This document shows, piece after piece, positions 49,079-58,008 of a DNA stretch of 64,000 bases. Position numbers and translations under genes: made by a program. Where the stretch lies: positions 18,661-82,660 of the forward strand of contig JAUHXS010000001.1 of NCBI GenBank assembly GCA_030426955.1, given 5' to 3'. The notes beneath the pieces are model-generated. The model was not told where the DNA came from. It did no database searches and worked only from the letters and a program-made list of their open reading frames with translations. Position 1 is the first letter of the stretch. Every line of letters starts with the position of its first letter. The stretch comes from Bacteroidia bacterium. Its GTDB lineage: Bacteria > Bacteroidota > Bacteroidia > Chitinophagales > JAUHXS01.

Positions 49079-49645
49079 ATGGCAAAACATCAAATTGACC
49101 TAGAAAAGCAACTAGAAAGAGGCAAGCGTGTTGGGCAGGAAATCGTTGATGCGTTTAAAGGTTTGTCCAACGAGCAATTGAATTGGAAACCAGACAACAA
49201 GTCATGGAGCGTAGGAGAGTGTTTGGATCATCTGATTACTTCCAATAAAACCTATTTTCCTGTTTTGGAAGATATTACAAGTGGTAATTATAGACCAGAT
49301 TTTTGGGCAAAGAATAGTCCATTTAGTAGCATGTTTGGTAAAATGCTTTTAGACTCAGTTTCCCCTGAGGTAAAAAGAAAAGCGATTTCACCTAAAGCTT
49401 TTAAGCCTTCTTATAGCAATATTACAATACAAATTGTTAATGACTTTGAAAAACATCAAGAACAATTGATTACCTATTTTGAGAAAACGAAAGGCATGAA
49501 TCATGGTAGTATCATGATTCACTCACCAGCAGGAGCATTTATAACCTATAGTTTATCTTATTTAGTTGAGATGTTGTTTAATCATGAGCAACGGCATTTT
49601 AATCAAGCAAAGCGGGTGATGAATTCAGCAGATTTTCCTAAATAG
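49079..49645 (+). CDS. DinB-family protein (DinB_2 superfamily)
   Basis: A 188-residue four-helix-bundle protein. The segment NWKPDNKSWSVGECLDHLITSN is the usual DinB_2 start with a metal-binding His (CLDHL), and HEQRHFNQAKRV near the end carries the other conserved His residues. Members bind divalent metal and include thiol-dependent transferases, among them bacillithiol transferases (BstA). Because the chromosome encodes BshC, a bacillithiol-linked role is possible but unproven. It starts 3 bases after the receptor stop and 4 bases before ogt. Confidence 0.82.
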   Translation: MAKHQIDLEKQLERGKRVGQEIVDAFKGLSNEQLNWKPDNKSWSVGECLDHLITSNKTYFPVLEDITSGNYRPDFWAKNSPFSSMFGKMLLDSVSPEVKRKAISPKAFKPSYSNITIQIVNDFEKHQEQLITYFEKTKGMNHGSIMIHSPAGAFITYSLSYLVEMLFNHEQRHFNQAKRVMNSADFPK

Positions 49646-49649
49646 GACT

Positions 49650-50123
49650 ATGTTTAAGGGATGTTATAAGTCTGCTCTAGGCTTAATGGAAATAAAAGCT
49701 AGTAAAGATGGTATAACTTCTATTCAATTTGTAGATAAAGAAGCAAATGAACAGAATCTGTCAAGTGATATTGACGCTGCTATGGAACAGTTGGATGAAT
49801 ATTTTAATGGAGATAGAAAAATGTTTGATTTGTCACTAGACATGCAAGGCACAGATTTTCAAAAGCAAGTCTGGAAAAAGCTCTTAAAAGTACCTTATGG
49901 GAAAACATGCTCTTATCTTGATATTGCCAATGAAATTGGTGATTCTAATGCCACAAGAGCAGTCGGTAATGCGAATGGTAAAAATCAAATTGCTATAGTT
50001 ATACCCTGTCATCGCGTAGTTGGCTCTGACGGCAAGCTAACTGGTTATGCAAGTGGCATTGAAAGAAAGAAGTGGCTAATTGAGCATGAAAAAGGAGGGG
50101 AGCAGTTGAACCTCTTTAACTAA
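49650..50123 (+). CDS. ogt: Methylated-DNA--protein-cysteine S-methyltransferase
   Basis: A 157-residue DNA repair protein that takes alkyl groups from O6-alkylguanine onto its own cysteine. The active-site PCHR is at 119-122 with Cys120 (IVIPCHRVVGSDGKLTGYASG). The DNA-binding helix region TDFQKQVWKKLLKVPYGKT and RAVGNANGKN are normal. Length fits the short Ogt type without an Ada domain. It probably shares a transcript with the DinB gene. Confidence 0.95.
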   Translation: MFKGCYKSALGLMEIKASKDGITSIQFVDKEANEQNLSSDIDAAMEQLDEYFNGDRKMFDLSLDMQGTDFQKQVWKKLLKVPYGKTCSYLDIANEIGDSNATRAVGNANGKNQIAIVIPCHRVVGSDGKLTGYASGIERKKWLIEHEKGGEQLNLFN

Positions 50124-50136
50124 AGTTAAATGGTTG

Positions 50137-50160
50137 TAGCAGTAATGCTATTTCTTTTTT
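50137..50160 (+). terminator. Weak terminator after ogt
   Basis: A short stem (TAGCA 50137-50141 with TGCTA 50146-50150) is followed directly by TTTCTTTTTT. The stem is only 5 bp, so efficiency is uncertain. Confidence 0.45.
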
Positions 50161-50179
50161 CCATTAATTAAGTACGTAG

Positions 50180-50455
50180 GGCTTATGTTGTGTTCTCCCA
50201 AATGTTTTTAGCCCAAATGGAGATGGTATAAATGAATATTTCGGACTGTATCAAAGCAATATTCAAAATATGTCACTATATATTTATGATAGACATGGTA
50301 AGTTGATATTTAAAAGTAATAATCCTTTAGAAGGATGGGATGGAACTTACAAAGGTAAAAAACTACCTCCAAGTACCTACGCTTATGCACTTAGTGTTGA
50401 GGCCCTCGATGGTGTTCTCCAAGAACAAAATGGAACCTTTACACTTCTTAGGTAG
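50180..50455 (+). pseudogene. Orphan type B (gliding-type) T9SS sorting domain without a body
   Basis: From a stop codon at 50177-50179 the frame reads GLCCVLPNVFSPNGDGINE, then MSLYIYDRHGKLIFKSN, GWDGTYKGKKLPPSTYAYAL, ending GTFTLLR at 50455. This is a complete gliding-motility type B C-terminal domain of about 85 residues, but nothing in frame lies upstream: no signal peptide, no body. A translation starting at the internal ATG (50270) would lose the first part of the domain. It is probably the remnant left by deletion of a cargo gene, or a domain donor. It fills most of the 50124-50523 gap. Confidence 0.8.
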
Positions 50456-50523
50456 CAAGCCCAGTTTCAGTACTGAGATGTTTGGTTCCCACAATAAACC
50501 TCGTATTTAAGCATTATATTAGT

Positions 50524-53500
50524 GTGAAAATTAGTTTGACTATCAGACTTATAAGCCTTTCTCTTATGTTTTTTCTAGTCTCTGTAATACCGTTGATTGG
50601 TCAGTCCATAAAACGAGTTATTAGGATCGATACAGATACTACTATTATAGACTCATTAAGCATTATTCCCGGATCGGTTATTATTGAAGATAATAAGGGG
50701 GTAATTGTAGATTCAAAGATTTATACGATTGACTATGGAGCTTCTCAGCTGATATTTATAGATAGATCTTATTGTGGTCAGTCTTATGAGATTACTTATA
50801 GAACTTTCCCTTATGACTTAGATAATAAATATTTTCACAAAGACATCTCACTTTTAGAAAACCAAGTCAACGAAACAACAAACCCATTTACATACGATCC
50901 TTATGCTTCAAAATCCAGCTTTACAAATTTTGGCGATTTAGATTATAATGGCAGTTTTTCAAGAGGTATTTCATTTGGTAATAGCCAGGATGTAGCATTG
51001 AGTTCCAGCTTTAATCTTCAATTGACCGGAAAGCTGAATAACGAAGTGGATATTGTGGCAGCCTTGACAGATGATAATATACCTATTCAGCCTGAAGGAA
51101 ATACACAGCAAATACAAGACTTTGATAATGTTTTTATTCAGTTAAGTAAAGATTCGACGTCTTTAATAATGGGGGATTTTTTGATGGATAATCCACCCAG
51201 TCATTTTATGCAATATAAAAAGAAGACTCAGGGACTAGGTTTTCAAACAGCGATTAAAAATAAAAAGAAAAGTACATTGAGACTTCAGTCTGAATTGGGT
51301 GTTTCACGTGGTAAGTGGGCAAGAAATCAATTTGTCGCCGAAGAGGGGAATCAGGGACCTTATAAATTGACAGGAGGAAATGGGGAAGTATTTATTATAA
51401 TACTTTCAGGAACAGAGCGTGTCTATATTGATGGTGTCAGGATGGAAAGGGGAGCAGAAAATGATTATATTATTGACTACAACACTGGGGAGGTTACATT
51501 TATGCCCAATCAGTTGATTACAAAGGATAAGCGAATTAGCATTGAGTTTCAGTATTCAGAGCAGAGTTATCTTAGAACACTTTCTCATGTGGGAGCGGCA
51601 TATGGAAACGAGCAGTCTCAATTTAGGTTTGATGTGTACTCAGAACAAGATGCCAAAAATCAGCCAATCAACAGAGAGCTATCCAATGAAGACAAGTTGG
51701 TTTTAAGTAGTGCCGGGGCAGATCCTGCTCTGGTTTCAGGCGTTGATACCGCTTTGTTTGACGAGACAAGGGTGCTTTATAAGATGATTGACTCATTAGG
51801 GTATGATTCCGTATTTGTATACTCTACAAATCCTGATAGTGCTCGATTTACCTTGAGCTTTAGTTTCGTTGGAGCGGGAAATGGTAATTATGCCATCGCT
51901 CAGAGCACTGCAAATGGTAGAGTCTATCAATGGGTTGCCCCTGCGCTCGGTCAACCACAAGGAGATTATGAGCCTATTGTATTACTTGTCGCTCCGAACA
52001 GACAGCAAATGTTTTCTCTGGGCTTTGATCGGAAGTTAGGAGAGCATTCTATTCTATCACTAGAAGGTGCAATGAGTAATAATGATGTCAATACATTTTC
52101 AAAGGTCGATAATACAAATAATCAGGGATTTTCTGGCAAGGTAGCTTATCAGACAAAATACATCCTAAACGAAGAAAAGAAGACTACTATCAACATCATG
52201 ACTGATTACGAGTATCGAGATCATAATTTTGAAGTAATAGAGCGTTATCGTCCAGTTGAGTTTAATAGAAACTGGAACTTAATAGATCAGGTTTTGCCTA
52301 ATGATGAGCATATTATTAATGGAACTATTGGTATTGCTAGGTCTAAGCAATATAACGTGAATTATAACTTGTCTTCCTTTATCCGAGGAAACGATTATAT
52401 GGGGTTTAAGCATGCAACCAACTCTTTTGTCAAACGCAATGGCTACCAACTAAAAGTATTTGGAAGTTTAATGACTTCTAGGGAGGAGAACAGAAGTACA
52501 AACTTCTTCCGCCCAAGGGTTGATCTGTCAAAAACGTTTGAACGACTTAACAATTGGGTAATAGGAGCTTACTTTGAACAAGAGGATAATGAAATACTGG
52601 AGTCAGATACACTATCAAAAAGTAGTTTTAAGTATGATGTTTATAAAGTATATGCTCAAAGTGCTGATACAAATGAAAACCAATTTGGTCTGGACCTCAC
52701 GAGACGGATAGACCATATTCCTATTAATCAAGGGTTCAAGATATCAACTGAAGCGAATTCTGTCAACGTATTTGGTGCTTTGAATAAAAATCCTGCTAGT
52801 CAATTTAGGTGGAACGTCTCTTATCGAGAGCTTTACGTAAAAGATACGAATGCGTTGAATGCATCTCAAGATGAGCAATCTATATTGGGGCGTTTGGAAT
52901 ATTTATTTGTCGTAAAGAATGGCTTGATTCGATCTAATACCCTGTATGAATTATCCAGAGGGCAGGAGCGGAAACGAGATTTTCAGTTTATCCCCGTTGT
53001 GTTAGATGGTACTGGAACACATTATTGGGAAGATTTTAATGAAGATGGTATTGATCAGAAAAACGAATATGTTCCGGCAGTACTTCCCGGACAAGGTACG
53101 CATATCAAGCAGTTCATTTTTGCCAATGAGTTTGTAAAAACAAATCAGATTCGGTTTAATGAAATACTATCCATCAATCCTAAGGCGGTTTGGTATCGGG
53201 AAGATGGGATTAAGAAGTTTATTAGCAGGTTTTCAACTCAGAGTTCGGTACAGGTATCCAAGCAAGTTATAGCCGACAATGAATTTTTGTTGTTCAATCC
53301 ATTTTTGAATGATATTGCCGATTCTGTTTTGGTTTCAGCAACAGACATTATTCGTAATTCTATATTTTTCAACCGTGTTAGTGGTAATTTTGGATTGGAG
53401 CTGACACGCACAGATGACCAGAGTAAGACGTTGCTTACCAATGGTCTGGATTTGAGAACTAGGAGAGAATACGTCACTAAAGCAAGAGCCAACCTCTCAT

Positions 53501-53997
53501 CAAGTGTTACTATTAATATGGACTATGCTTCAGGAACAAAGTCCAACATCTCACAGTTTTTTTCTGTAAATAATTATGTCATTAACTACACTGCGATAGA
53601 GCCTAACATCAGTTATATTGCCAATAATAAATACCGCTTGTCATTAGGTTACTCTTTGGTAAACAATAGAAATAATGCAGACTATGGAGGTGGGCAAAAT
53701 ACCAATAACAAAGTAGAAGGGGAGTTGCGTTACAATACAGTTGGTAAGAGCGTTTTGACGTTGAACGCTTCATTTATCAAAATTGATACAAAGAACTTTG
53801 AGGCAATCCAAAGTACACCTGTTGCTTATGCCATGTTGGAAGGACTACAAGCTGGAGATAATATTCTGTGGGCAATTACTTATGAGAGAACTTTATCTAA
53901 TAATATTCAAATGAGCTTGAGATATGATGGCAGGCAAACTGGAAATGACAATCCTGTTGTACATACAGGGAGTGCTCAGGTAAGGGCTATTTTTTAA
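50524..53997 (+). CDS. Large outer-membrane protein of unknown function
   Basis: The frame is open from a TTG at 50482, but the GTG at 50524 is preferred: it begins a clean signal peptide (KISLTIRLISLSLMFFLVS ... GQ) and gives 1157 residues. The first part has two compact beta modules (PGSVIIEDNKGVIVDSKIYTIDYGASQLIFI and YIDGVRMERGAENDYIIDYNTGEVTFMPNQ). Between them is QPEGNTQQIQDFDNVFIQL followed by MGDF. The second half looks like many amphipathic beta-strands ending in F, as in a big barrel. A DFNEDGIDQKNEY loop resembles a calcium site. No named family is recognised and no sorting domain is present. It may be part of an export or assembly machine. Confidence 0.6.
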   Translation: MKISLTIRLISLSLMFFLVSVIPLIGQSIKRVIRIDTDTTIIDSLSIIPGSVIIEDNKGVIVDSKIYTIDYGASQLIFIDRSYCGQSYEITYRTFPYDLDNKYFHKDISLLENQVNETTNPFTYDPYASKSSFTNFGDLDYNGSFSRGISFGNSQDVALSSSFNLQLTGKLNNEVDIVAALTDDNIPIQPEGNTQQIQDFDNVFIQLSKDSTSLIMGDFLMDNPPSHFMQYKKKTQGLGFQTAIKNKKKSTLRLQSELGVSRGKWARNQFVAEEGNQGPYKLTGGNGEVFIIILSGTERVYIDGVRMERGAENDYIIDYNTGEVTFMPNQLITKDKRISIEFQYSEQSYLRTLSHVGAAYGNEQSQFRFDVYSEQDAKNQPINRELSNEDKLVLSSAGADPALVSGVDTALFDETRVLYKMIDSLGYDSVFVYSTNPDSARFTLSFSFVGAGNGNYAIAQSTANGRVYQWVAPALGQPQGDYEPIVLLVAPNRQQMFSLGFDRKLGEHSILSLEGAMSNNDVNTFSKVDNTNNQGFSGKVAYQTKYILNEEKKTTINIMTDYEYRDHNFEVIERYRPVEFNRNWNLIDQVLPNDEHIINGTIGIARSKQYNVNYNLSSFIRGNDYMGFKHATNSFVKRNGYQLKVFGSLMTSREENRSTNFFRPRVDLSKTFERLNNWVIGAYFEQEDNEILESDTLSKSSFKYDVYKVYAQSADTNENQFGLDLTRRIDHIPINQGFKISTEANSVNVFGALNKNPASQFRWNVSYRELYVKDTNALNASQDEQSILGRLEYLFVVKNGLIRSNTLYELSRGQERKRDFQFIPVVLDGTGTHYWEDFNEDGIDQKNEYVPAVLPGQGTHIKQFIFANEFVKTNQIRFNEILSINPKAVWYREDGIKKFISRFSTQSSVQVSKQVIADNEFLLFNPFLNDIADSVLVSATDIIRNSIFFNRVSGNFGLELTRTDDQSKTLLTNGLDLRTRREYVTKARANLSSSVTINMDYASGTKSNISQFFSVNNYVINYTAIEPNISYIANNKYRLSLGYSLVNNRNNADYGGGQNTNNKVEGELRYNTVGKSVLTLNASFIKIDTKNFEAIQSTPVAYAMLEGLQAGDNILWAITYERTLSNNIQMSLRYDGRQTGNDNPVVHTGSAQVRAIF

Positions 53998-54060
53998 TGG
54001 TTTAGCAGCCAAATAGGCAATCACTGTTACCTTTCAGTATTTACATTATAGAAAAAAATG

Positions 54061-54384
54061 CTAATTACTAGTCGGAGCCAACTTAACTACCAATCCATCC
54101 AAGCTCTCCTCAATAGGGATTTGACAGCCTAATCGACTATTATCCTCTACAAAAAAGGCTTGATCTAGCATATCTTCTTCATCGTCTGTCATTTCATTTA
54201 AAGTATGCTCAGTTTGGACATAAACATGGCAAGTGGAGCAAAGTGCCATACCACCACAGGTGCCTTCTACGGGCAGTTCGTTTGCTTTGCATAATTCCAT
54301 TAGGTTTAGCCCCATATCTGTTGGAACTACAATTTCGTGGGCAACATCCTCTCTATCTACTATTGTGATGTTAATATCAGCCAT
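54061..54384 (-). CDS. [2Fe-2S] ferredoxin, adrenodoxin type
   Basis: A 107-residue electron carrier with the four cluster ligands C43, C49, C52 and C87 (EGTCGGMALCSTCHVYV and SRLGCQI), spacing C-x5-C-x2-C. That spacing is the adrenodoxin/Isc-ferredoxin class. Its ATG overlaps the stop of the reductase gene (TAATG), so the two are translationally coupled, and it is the likely redox partner of that enzyme. The receiving oxygenase or other acceptor is not in the window. Confidence 0.93.
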   Translation of the reverse strand: MADINITIVDREDVAHEIVVPTDMGLNLMELCKANELPVEGTCGGMALCSTCHVYVQTEHTLNEMTDDEEDMLDQAFFVEDNSRLGCQIPIEESLDGLVVKLAPTSN

Positions 54385-55388
54385 TAATCAAATCCGTTTA
54401 CACCGTTTACGGTCGTGTATTTCAATGTTAGCTTTTTATCCGGGTTAATTCTTTTATAGGCAGATTGCACCATTAGTGTAGCCTCGTGAAATCCACATAA
54501 GATTAACTTTAACTTTCCCGGATAGGTATTTACATCTCCAATGGCATAAATGCCGGGAACATTAGTGCTGTAGTCAAAAGTGTCTACTTCAATGGCATTT
54601 TTGTCAATATTTAGCCCCCATTCTGCTATGGGACCAAGCTTTGGAGATAAGCCAAATAGTGGAATAAAATGGTCTGTGTCTTTTGTAATGTTACCATCTT
54701 TCTGTTTGATCAAAACACTTTGCAGCTTTCCATTACCGTTTAGTCCAATTACTTCCGATTCCGTTAATAGCTGTATTTTACCCTCAACGTGAAGTTTGTT
54801 TACTTTTTCGACAGAATCCAAAGCACCTCTAAATTCTGTTCTTCTATGCACCAAAGAAACTTCTTTTGCTATATCCGTTAAGAATATAGACCAATCCAGA
54901 GCAGAATCGCCACCTCCAGCAACAACTACTTTTTTGTCTTTGTATATTGCAGGGTCTTTGATGATGTATTCAACGCCCCTTTGCTCAAAAGAAGTAATAT
55001 TTTCAATAGGTGGCTTTCGTGGTTCAAAACAACCTAGACCACCTGCAATACAGATAATAGGGGCAACATGTTTTGTTCCTAGATTAGTAATGACACAAAA
55101 CCTTCCATCTTCCTCTTTTATTATATTTTCAGCTCTTTCTCCAAGAGTAAAACCAGGCTTAAAAGGTTCAATCTGTTTCATCAAATTGTCTATAAGTTCT
55201 CCAGCAAGAACTTCAGGATAGCCTGGTATATCATAAATAGGCTTTTTAGGGTATATCTCTGCACATTGGCCGCCTGGAATGGGCAATGTATCAATGAGAT
55301 GACATCGGAGTTTTATTAAACCTGCCTCAAATACGGTAAATAAACCACAAGGGCCTGCTCCAATAATAATGATATCTGTTTCGATCAT
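54384..55388 (-). CDS. Ferredoxin--NADP reductase, thioredoxin-reductase-like type
   Basis: 334 residues from the ATG at 55388. A longer frame to 55427 has no better start, and IETDIIIIGAGPCG directly after this ATG is the FAD-binding N-terminus (GAGPCG 10-15). The NADPH motif is VVAGGGDSALDW (about 155-166). There is no CxxC disulfide pair, so this is the TrxR-like FNR, not a thioredoxin reductase. It hands electrons between NADPH and the ferredoxin encoded next. Divergent from a haem-binding protein gene across an 79-base gap that holds an inverted repeat. Confidence 0.92.
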   Translation of the reverse strand: MIETDIIIIGAGPCGLFTVFEAGLIKLRCHLIDTLPIPGGQCAEIYPKKPIYDIPGYPEVLAGELIDNLMKQIEPFKPGFTLGERAENIIKEEDGRFCVITNLGTKHVAPIICIAGGLGCFEPRKPPIENITSFEQRGVEYIIKDPAIYKDKKVVVAGGGDSALDWSIFLTDIAKEVSLVHRRTEFRGALDSVEKVNKLHVEGKIQLLTESEVIGLNGNGKLQSVLIKQKDGNITKDTDHFIPLFGLSPKLGPIAEWGLNIDKNAIEVDTFDYSTNVPGIYAIGDVNTYPGKLKLILCGFHEATLMVQSAYKRINPDKKLTLKYTTVNGVNGFD

Positions 55389-55413
55389 AAAACTCTTTGT
55401 AAAATAGTTTACA

Positions 55414-55432
55414 TTTGCCAAAGGCAAAGATA
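55414..55432. promoter_or_regulatory. Inverted repeat and -7 box between the reductase and haem protein genes
   Basis: TTTGCC-AAA-GGCAAA (55414-55428) is a perfect 6-bp inverted repeat overlapping TATCTTTG on the minus strand (55432-55425), a match to the TAnnTTTG -7 box of the reductase gene. A binding protein here would sit on the promoter. The regulator is unknown. Confidence 0.4.
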
Positions 55433-55467
55433 CTTTGCTAAATCAGAAGATTAAAGAAAATTACAAA

Positions 55468-55974
55468 ATGAATCAAAGACTTTTGGTGAGCTTAATCTCA
55501 CTTTGCTTATTTGTAATGGTGTATTTGTTGGTTACATCAATTATCAATAGAAAAGAATTAGAGTCGTTAAAAGCTCATTTAAAAAATGATACAGATACGG
55601 AAAGTGAACATTTTGAGCTGGCGGAGAGTATGGGAAATGTTCAACGATATTTTAACAAGTTGTGGTTTGCTGGAAATAATGCTAATTGGGAGTTAGCATC
55701 GTTTTACGTGCATGAAATAGAAGAGGTTTTTGAATCTATCGAAGGGGCTCAGGTAGTAGATGAAGGCAAAGATATAAGTGCTTTGGTTAAAATGATGGCC
55801 GAGCCAGGAATAAAAAGCCTCGAAGAAGGAATAGGACAGGTCGATACCTCGGCATTTAAGGAAAATTATATGATCATGATGAACGCTTGTAACAGTTGTC
55901 ATGCTGTTGCGGGTCATGCATTTATTCAAATCAAGCTACCTGAGACGCCGGCTTTTGACAATCAGGTTTATTAG
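55468..55974 (+). CDS. Membrane-anchored single-haem c-type cytochrome-like protein
   Basis: 168 residues from the ATG at 55468. The frame is open from 55435, but the later start gives a standard anchor (LLVSLISLCLFVMVYLLVTS). The rest is a helical periplasmic domain with one haem-attachment motif CNSCH (141-145), so covalent haem c is expected. The helical layout with a C-terminal CxxCH resembles cytochrome c' /b562-like bundles. It is divergent from the ferredoxin reductase and may belong to the same redox function, which is inference from position. Confidence 0.78.
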   Translation: MNQRLLVSLISLCLFVMVYLLVTSIINRKELESLKAHLKNDTDTESEHFELAESMGNVQRYFNKLWFAGNNANWELASFYVHEIEEVFESIEGAQVVDEGKDISALVKMMAEPGIKSLEEGIGQVDTSAFKENYMIMMNACNSCHAVAGHAFIQIKLPETPAFDNQVY

Positions 55975-56148
55975 GAGAATAATCCTCCTCCGATCCACTG
56001 TGGCAGACGAGAGGGAAATGTTTCATTTTTCCTGTGTTTTGTTAGTAAACAGGGTTAAGAATTTTACTTTGAGGTTAATGTCTTGTTATTTGGTTTTCTG
56101 AACAGCCTACCTTATTTTTACTATTTAAATTAATTCTAAATAAGAATT

Positions 56149-56802
56149 ATGAGAGTCATTATTGCAGATTCACAATATCTTGTCAGGGAAGGCTTAAAGT
56201 CACTTCTTAAGTATATTAACGGTATTACTGATGTTGAAGAAGTACAGAACAATATTGAGTTACACTCTGTTTTATCCGTTTCAAAATCTCTTGACCTGGT
56301 AATTATCGACTTTGATAATCATGCTTTTAATGCGCGTGATATTCAATATATTAAGAGTAGCTTCAACCAAGCTAAGATCATTGCGATAACACCAAACTTG
56401 AATAAGCACACTATCCTGCAGGCAATTAAGAATGGTGTAGATAGTTATTTGCTAAAAGAGTGTGATAAAAAAGAAGTGATGGACGCTATCAAAGCTACCA
56501 TTAAAGGAGAGCAGTTTTACTGTGGCAAAATTGTAGAGACCGTATTAAACGATGAAGATGTATCCATAAAAGACATTGCGCTAATGTCTTGTGAGCCAGT
56601 TTTACTCTCTGAAAGAGAAATTGAAGTCGTTAAGCTAATAGCCTCTGGTTTGACAAACCAGGAAATGGCAGAACAACTATACTTAAGTGGGCATACCGTT
56701 AATACGCACCGTAAAAATATTATGAAAAAATTAGAGGTGCGCAATACTGCTGGTATAATTATGTATGCCATTAAAGAAAAGCTCATCGAAACAGGAGTGT
56801 AA
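56149..56802 (+). CDS. LuxR/NarL-type response regulator with altered receiver
   Basis: A 217-residue regulator: receiver domain (1-120) and C-terminal LuxR helix-turn-helix (LSEREIEVVKLIASGLTNQEMAEQLYLSGHTVNTHRKNIMKKL). The presumed phospho-Asp is D54 (VIIDFD) and Lys103 is present (LLKEC). The usual acidic pair reads A-D7-S8 instead of D-D, and the segment after D54 lacks the common MP, so phosphorylation may be weak or absent. No histidine kinase lies nearby. The LRR gene starts 6 bases after the stop. Confidence 0.88.
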   Translation: MRVIIADSQYLVREGLKSLLKYINGITDVEEVQNNIELHSVLSVSKSLDLVIIDFDNHAFNARDIQYIKSSFNQAKIIAITPNLNKHTILQAIKNGVDSYLLKECDKKEVMDAIKATIKGEQFYCGKIVETVLNDEDVSIKDIALMSCEPVLLSEREIEVVKLIASGLTNQEMAEQLYLSGHTVNTHRKNIMKKLEVRNTAGIIMYAIKEKLIETGV

Positions 56803-56808
56803 TTTCCC

Positions 56809-57954
56809 TTGACTACCAAGAAATTTCGTTTTGCTTTATTTTTCCTTCTTCCAATTACTGTACTTTCAGTAAGTACCTTAGCTAGTGATCTTAGTCAATA
56901 TAAGGTTTACAAATCATTGCCAGATGCCTTAGCTAATAAGGATAGTGTTTTTCGTTTAGACTTGAGTAATCATCCATTTTATGGTTTTCCGAGTAGGATA
57001 TTGCAATTCAAAAATCTTAGAGAGTTAATATTAAACAATGCTGATATTACGCATATTCCTGAAAGCATTAGCAAACTTGATAGGCTAGAGGTTATCGTAA
57101 TTCAAGACTGTTACATTTCTACATTGCCTAATTCAATCGGACAATTGAAAAAGTTGAGGGTATTGGAGTTAGCCAGAAACAAACTAGATACACTGCCGAA
57201 TGAACTTTCGGATTTAGAAAGCTTAGAGGTTTTGGCTTTGCCTTATAATAACCTAAAATATCTTCCACGCTCTTTTGCAAGGTTAGTAGCACTTACTGAT
57301 CTTAACCTTGCTAACAATAGGTTGGTTGAACTTCCTGATGGGCTTACTGGCTTGGAAAATCTTGAGACGTTAAATTTGACCTATAACAAGCACTTGGGCA
57401 AGGTAGAAGAGCTGCAGAAAGTTTTACCAAATAAAAAGATAAAGAATCTAGAATTAAGAGGTCTGAATATAACTGTATTGCCAAAGGAAGTACAAAAGTG
57501 CAAAAAGCTGGAGTATTTAAACTTAAGCAAAAACGAAAAGGCTGATTTTCGCATGGAGCTTGTTTTATTAAGTAAGTTAAAGTTCTTGAGACATTTAAAC
57601 ATAAGTGAAAATGAATTGAATGAATTGCCAAGTGAAATTAAGTTGCTAAAAAAGCTTGAAAAGCTAGAGGTGTATGCTAATAACCTATTCTCTTTACCTG
57701 ATGAAGTAACAGTGCTTAAACAGCTTAGGGTATTAGATATTAGGATAAATAGATTTGCAGAGATGCCAGTTCAGGTTTTCCAAGTGGAAAGTCTTAAGGA
57801 GCTAAATATAAGCGTTAATAAAATTAATGCTTTACCGAAAGATATTTCTGGTTTGAGCAACTTACAGAAGTTGCATCTTAATAGAAATCGAATTCCTGTA
57901 ACAGATCGGGAGCAAATAAAAGACCAGTTGCCGAATTGTCAGATTTTCTTTTAG
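56809..57954 (+). CDS. Secreted leucine-rich-repeat protein
   Basis: A 381-residue protein starting at TTG, with a signal peptide (FRFALFFLLPITVLSVSTLAS). About 12 leucine-rich repeats of ~23 residues follow, of the consensus LxxLxxLxLxxNxLxxLPxxI, for example LRVLELARNKLDTLPNELSDL and LEKLEVYANNLFSLPDEVTVL. LRRs of this Shoc2/Ras-group type are protein-binding surfaces. There is no sorting domain, so it probably stays in the periplasm. The 6-base spacing to the response regulator implies one transcript and possibly a joint sensing role. Confidence 0.85.
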   Translation: MTTKKFRFALFFLLPITVLSVSTLASDLSQYKVYKSLPDALANKDSVFRLDLSNHPFYGFPSRILQFKNLRELILNNADITHIPESISKLDRLEVIVIQDCYISTLPNSIGQLKKLRVLELARNKLDTLPNELSDLESLEVLALPYNNLKYLPRSFARLVALTDLNLANNRLVELPDGLTGLENLETLNLTYNKHLGKVEELQKVLPNKKIKNLELRGLNITVLPKEVQKCKKLEYLNLSKNEKADFRMELVLLSKLKFLRHLNISENELNELPSEIKLLKKLEKLEVYANNLFSLPDEVTVLKQLRVLDIRINRFAEMPVQVFQVESLKELNISVNKINALPKDISGLSNLQKLHLNRNRIPVTDREQIKDQLPNCQIFF

Positions 57955-58008
57955 GAAGTTAAGAGGGGGAAAGGGAAGTCAAAGCTCTTGTTTAAGGTTG
58001 CTTCAATC

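Noticed and set aside
54796..55221. 141-codon plus-strand frame opposite the ferredoxin reductase
   Set aside because: Shadow of a well-supported enzyme gene; its composition follows the complementary strand.
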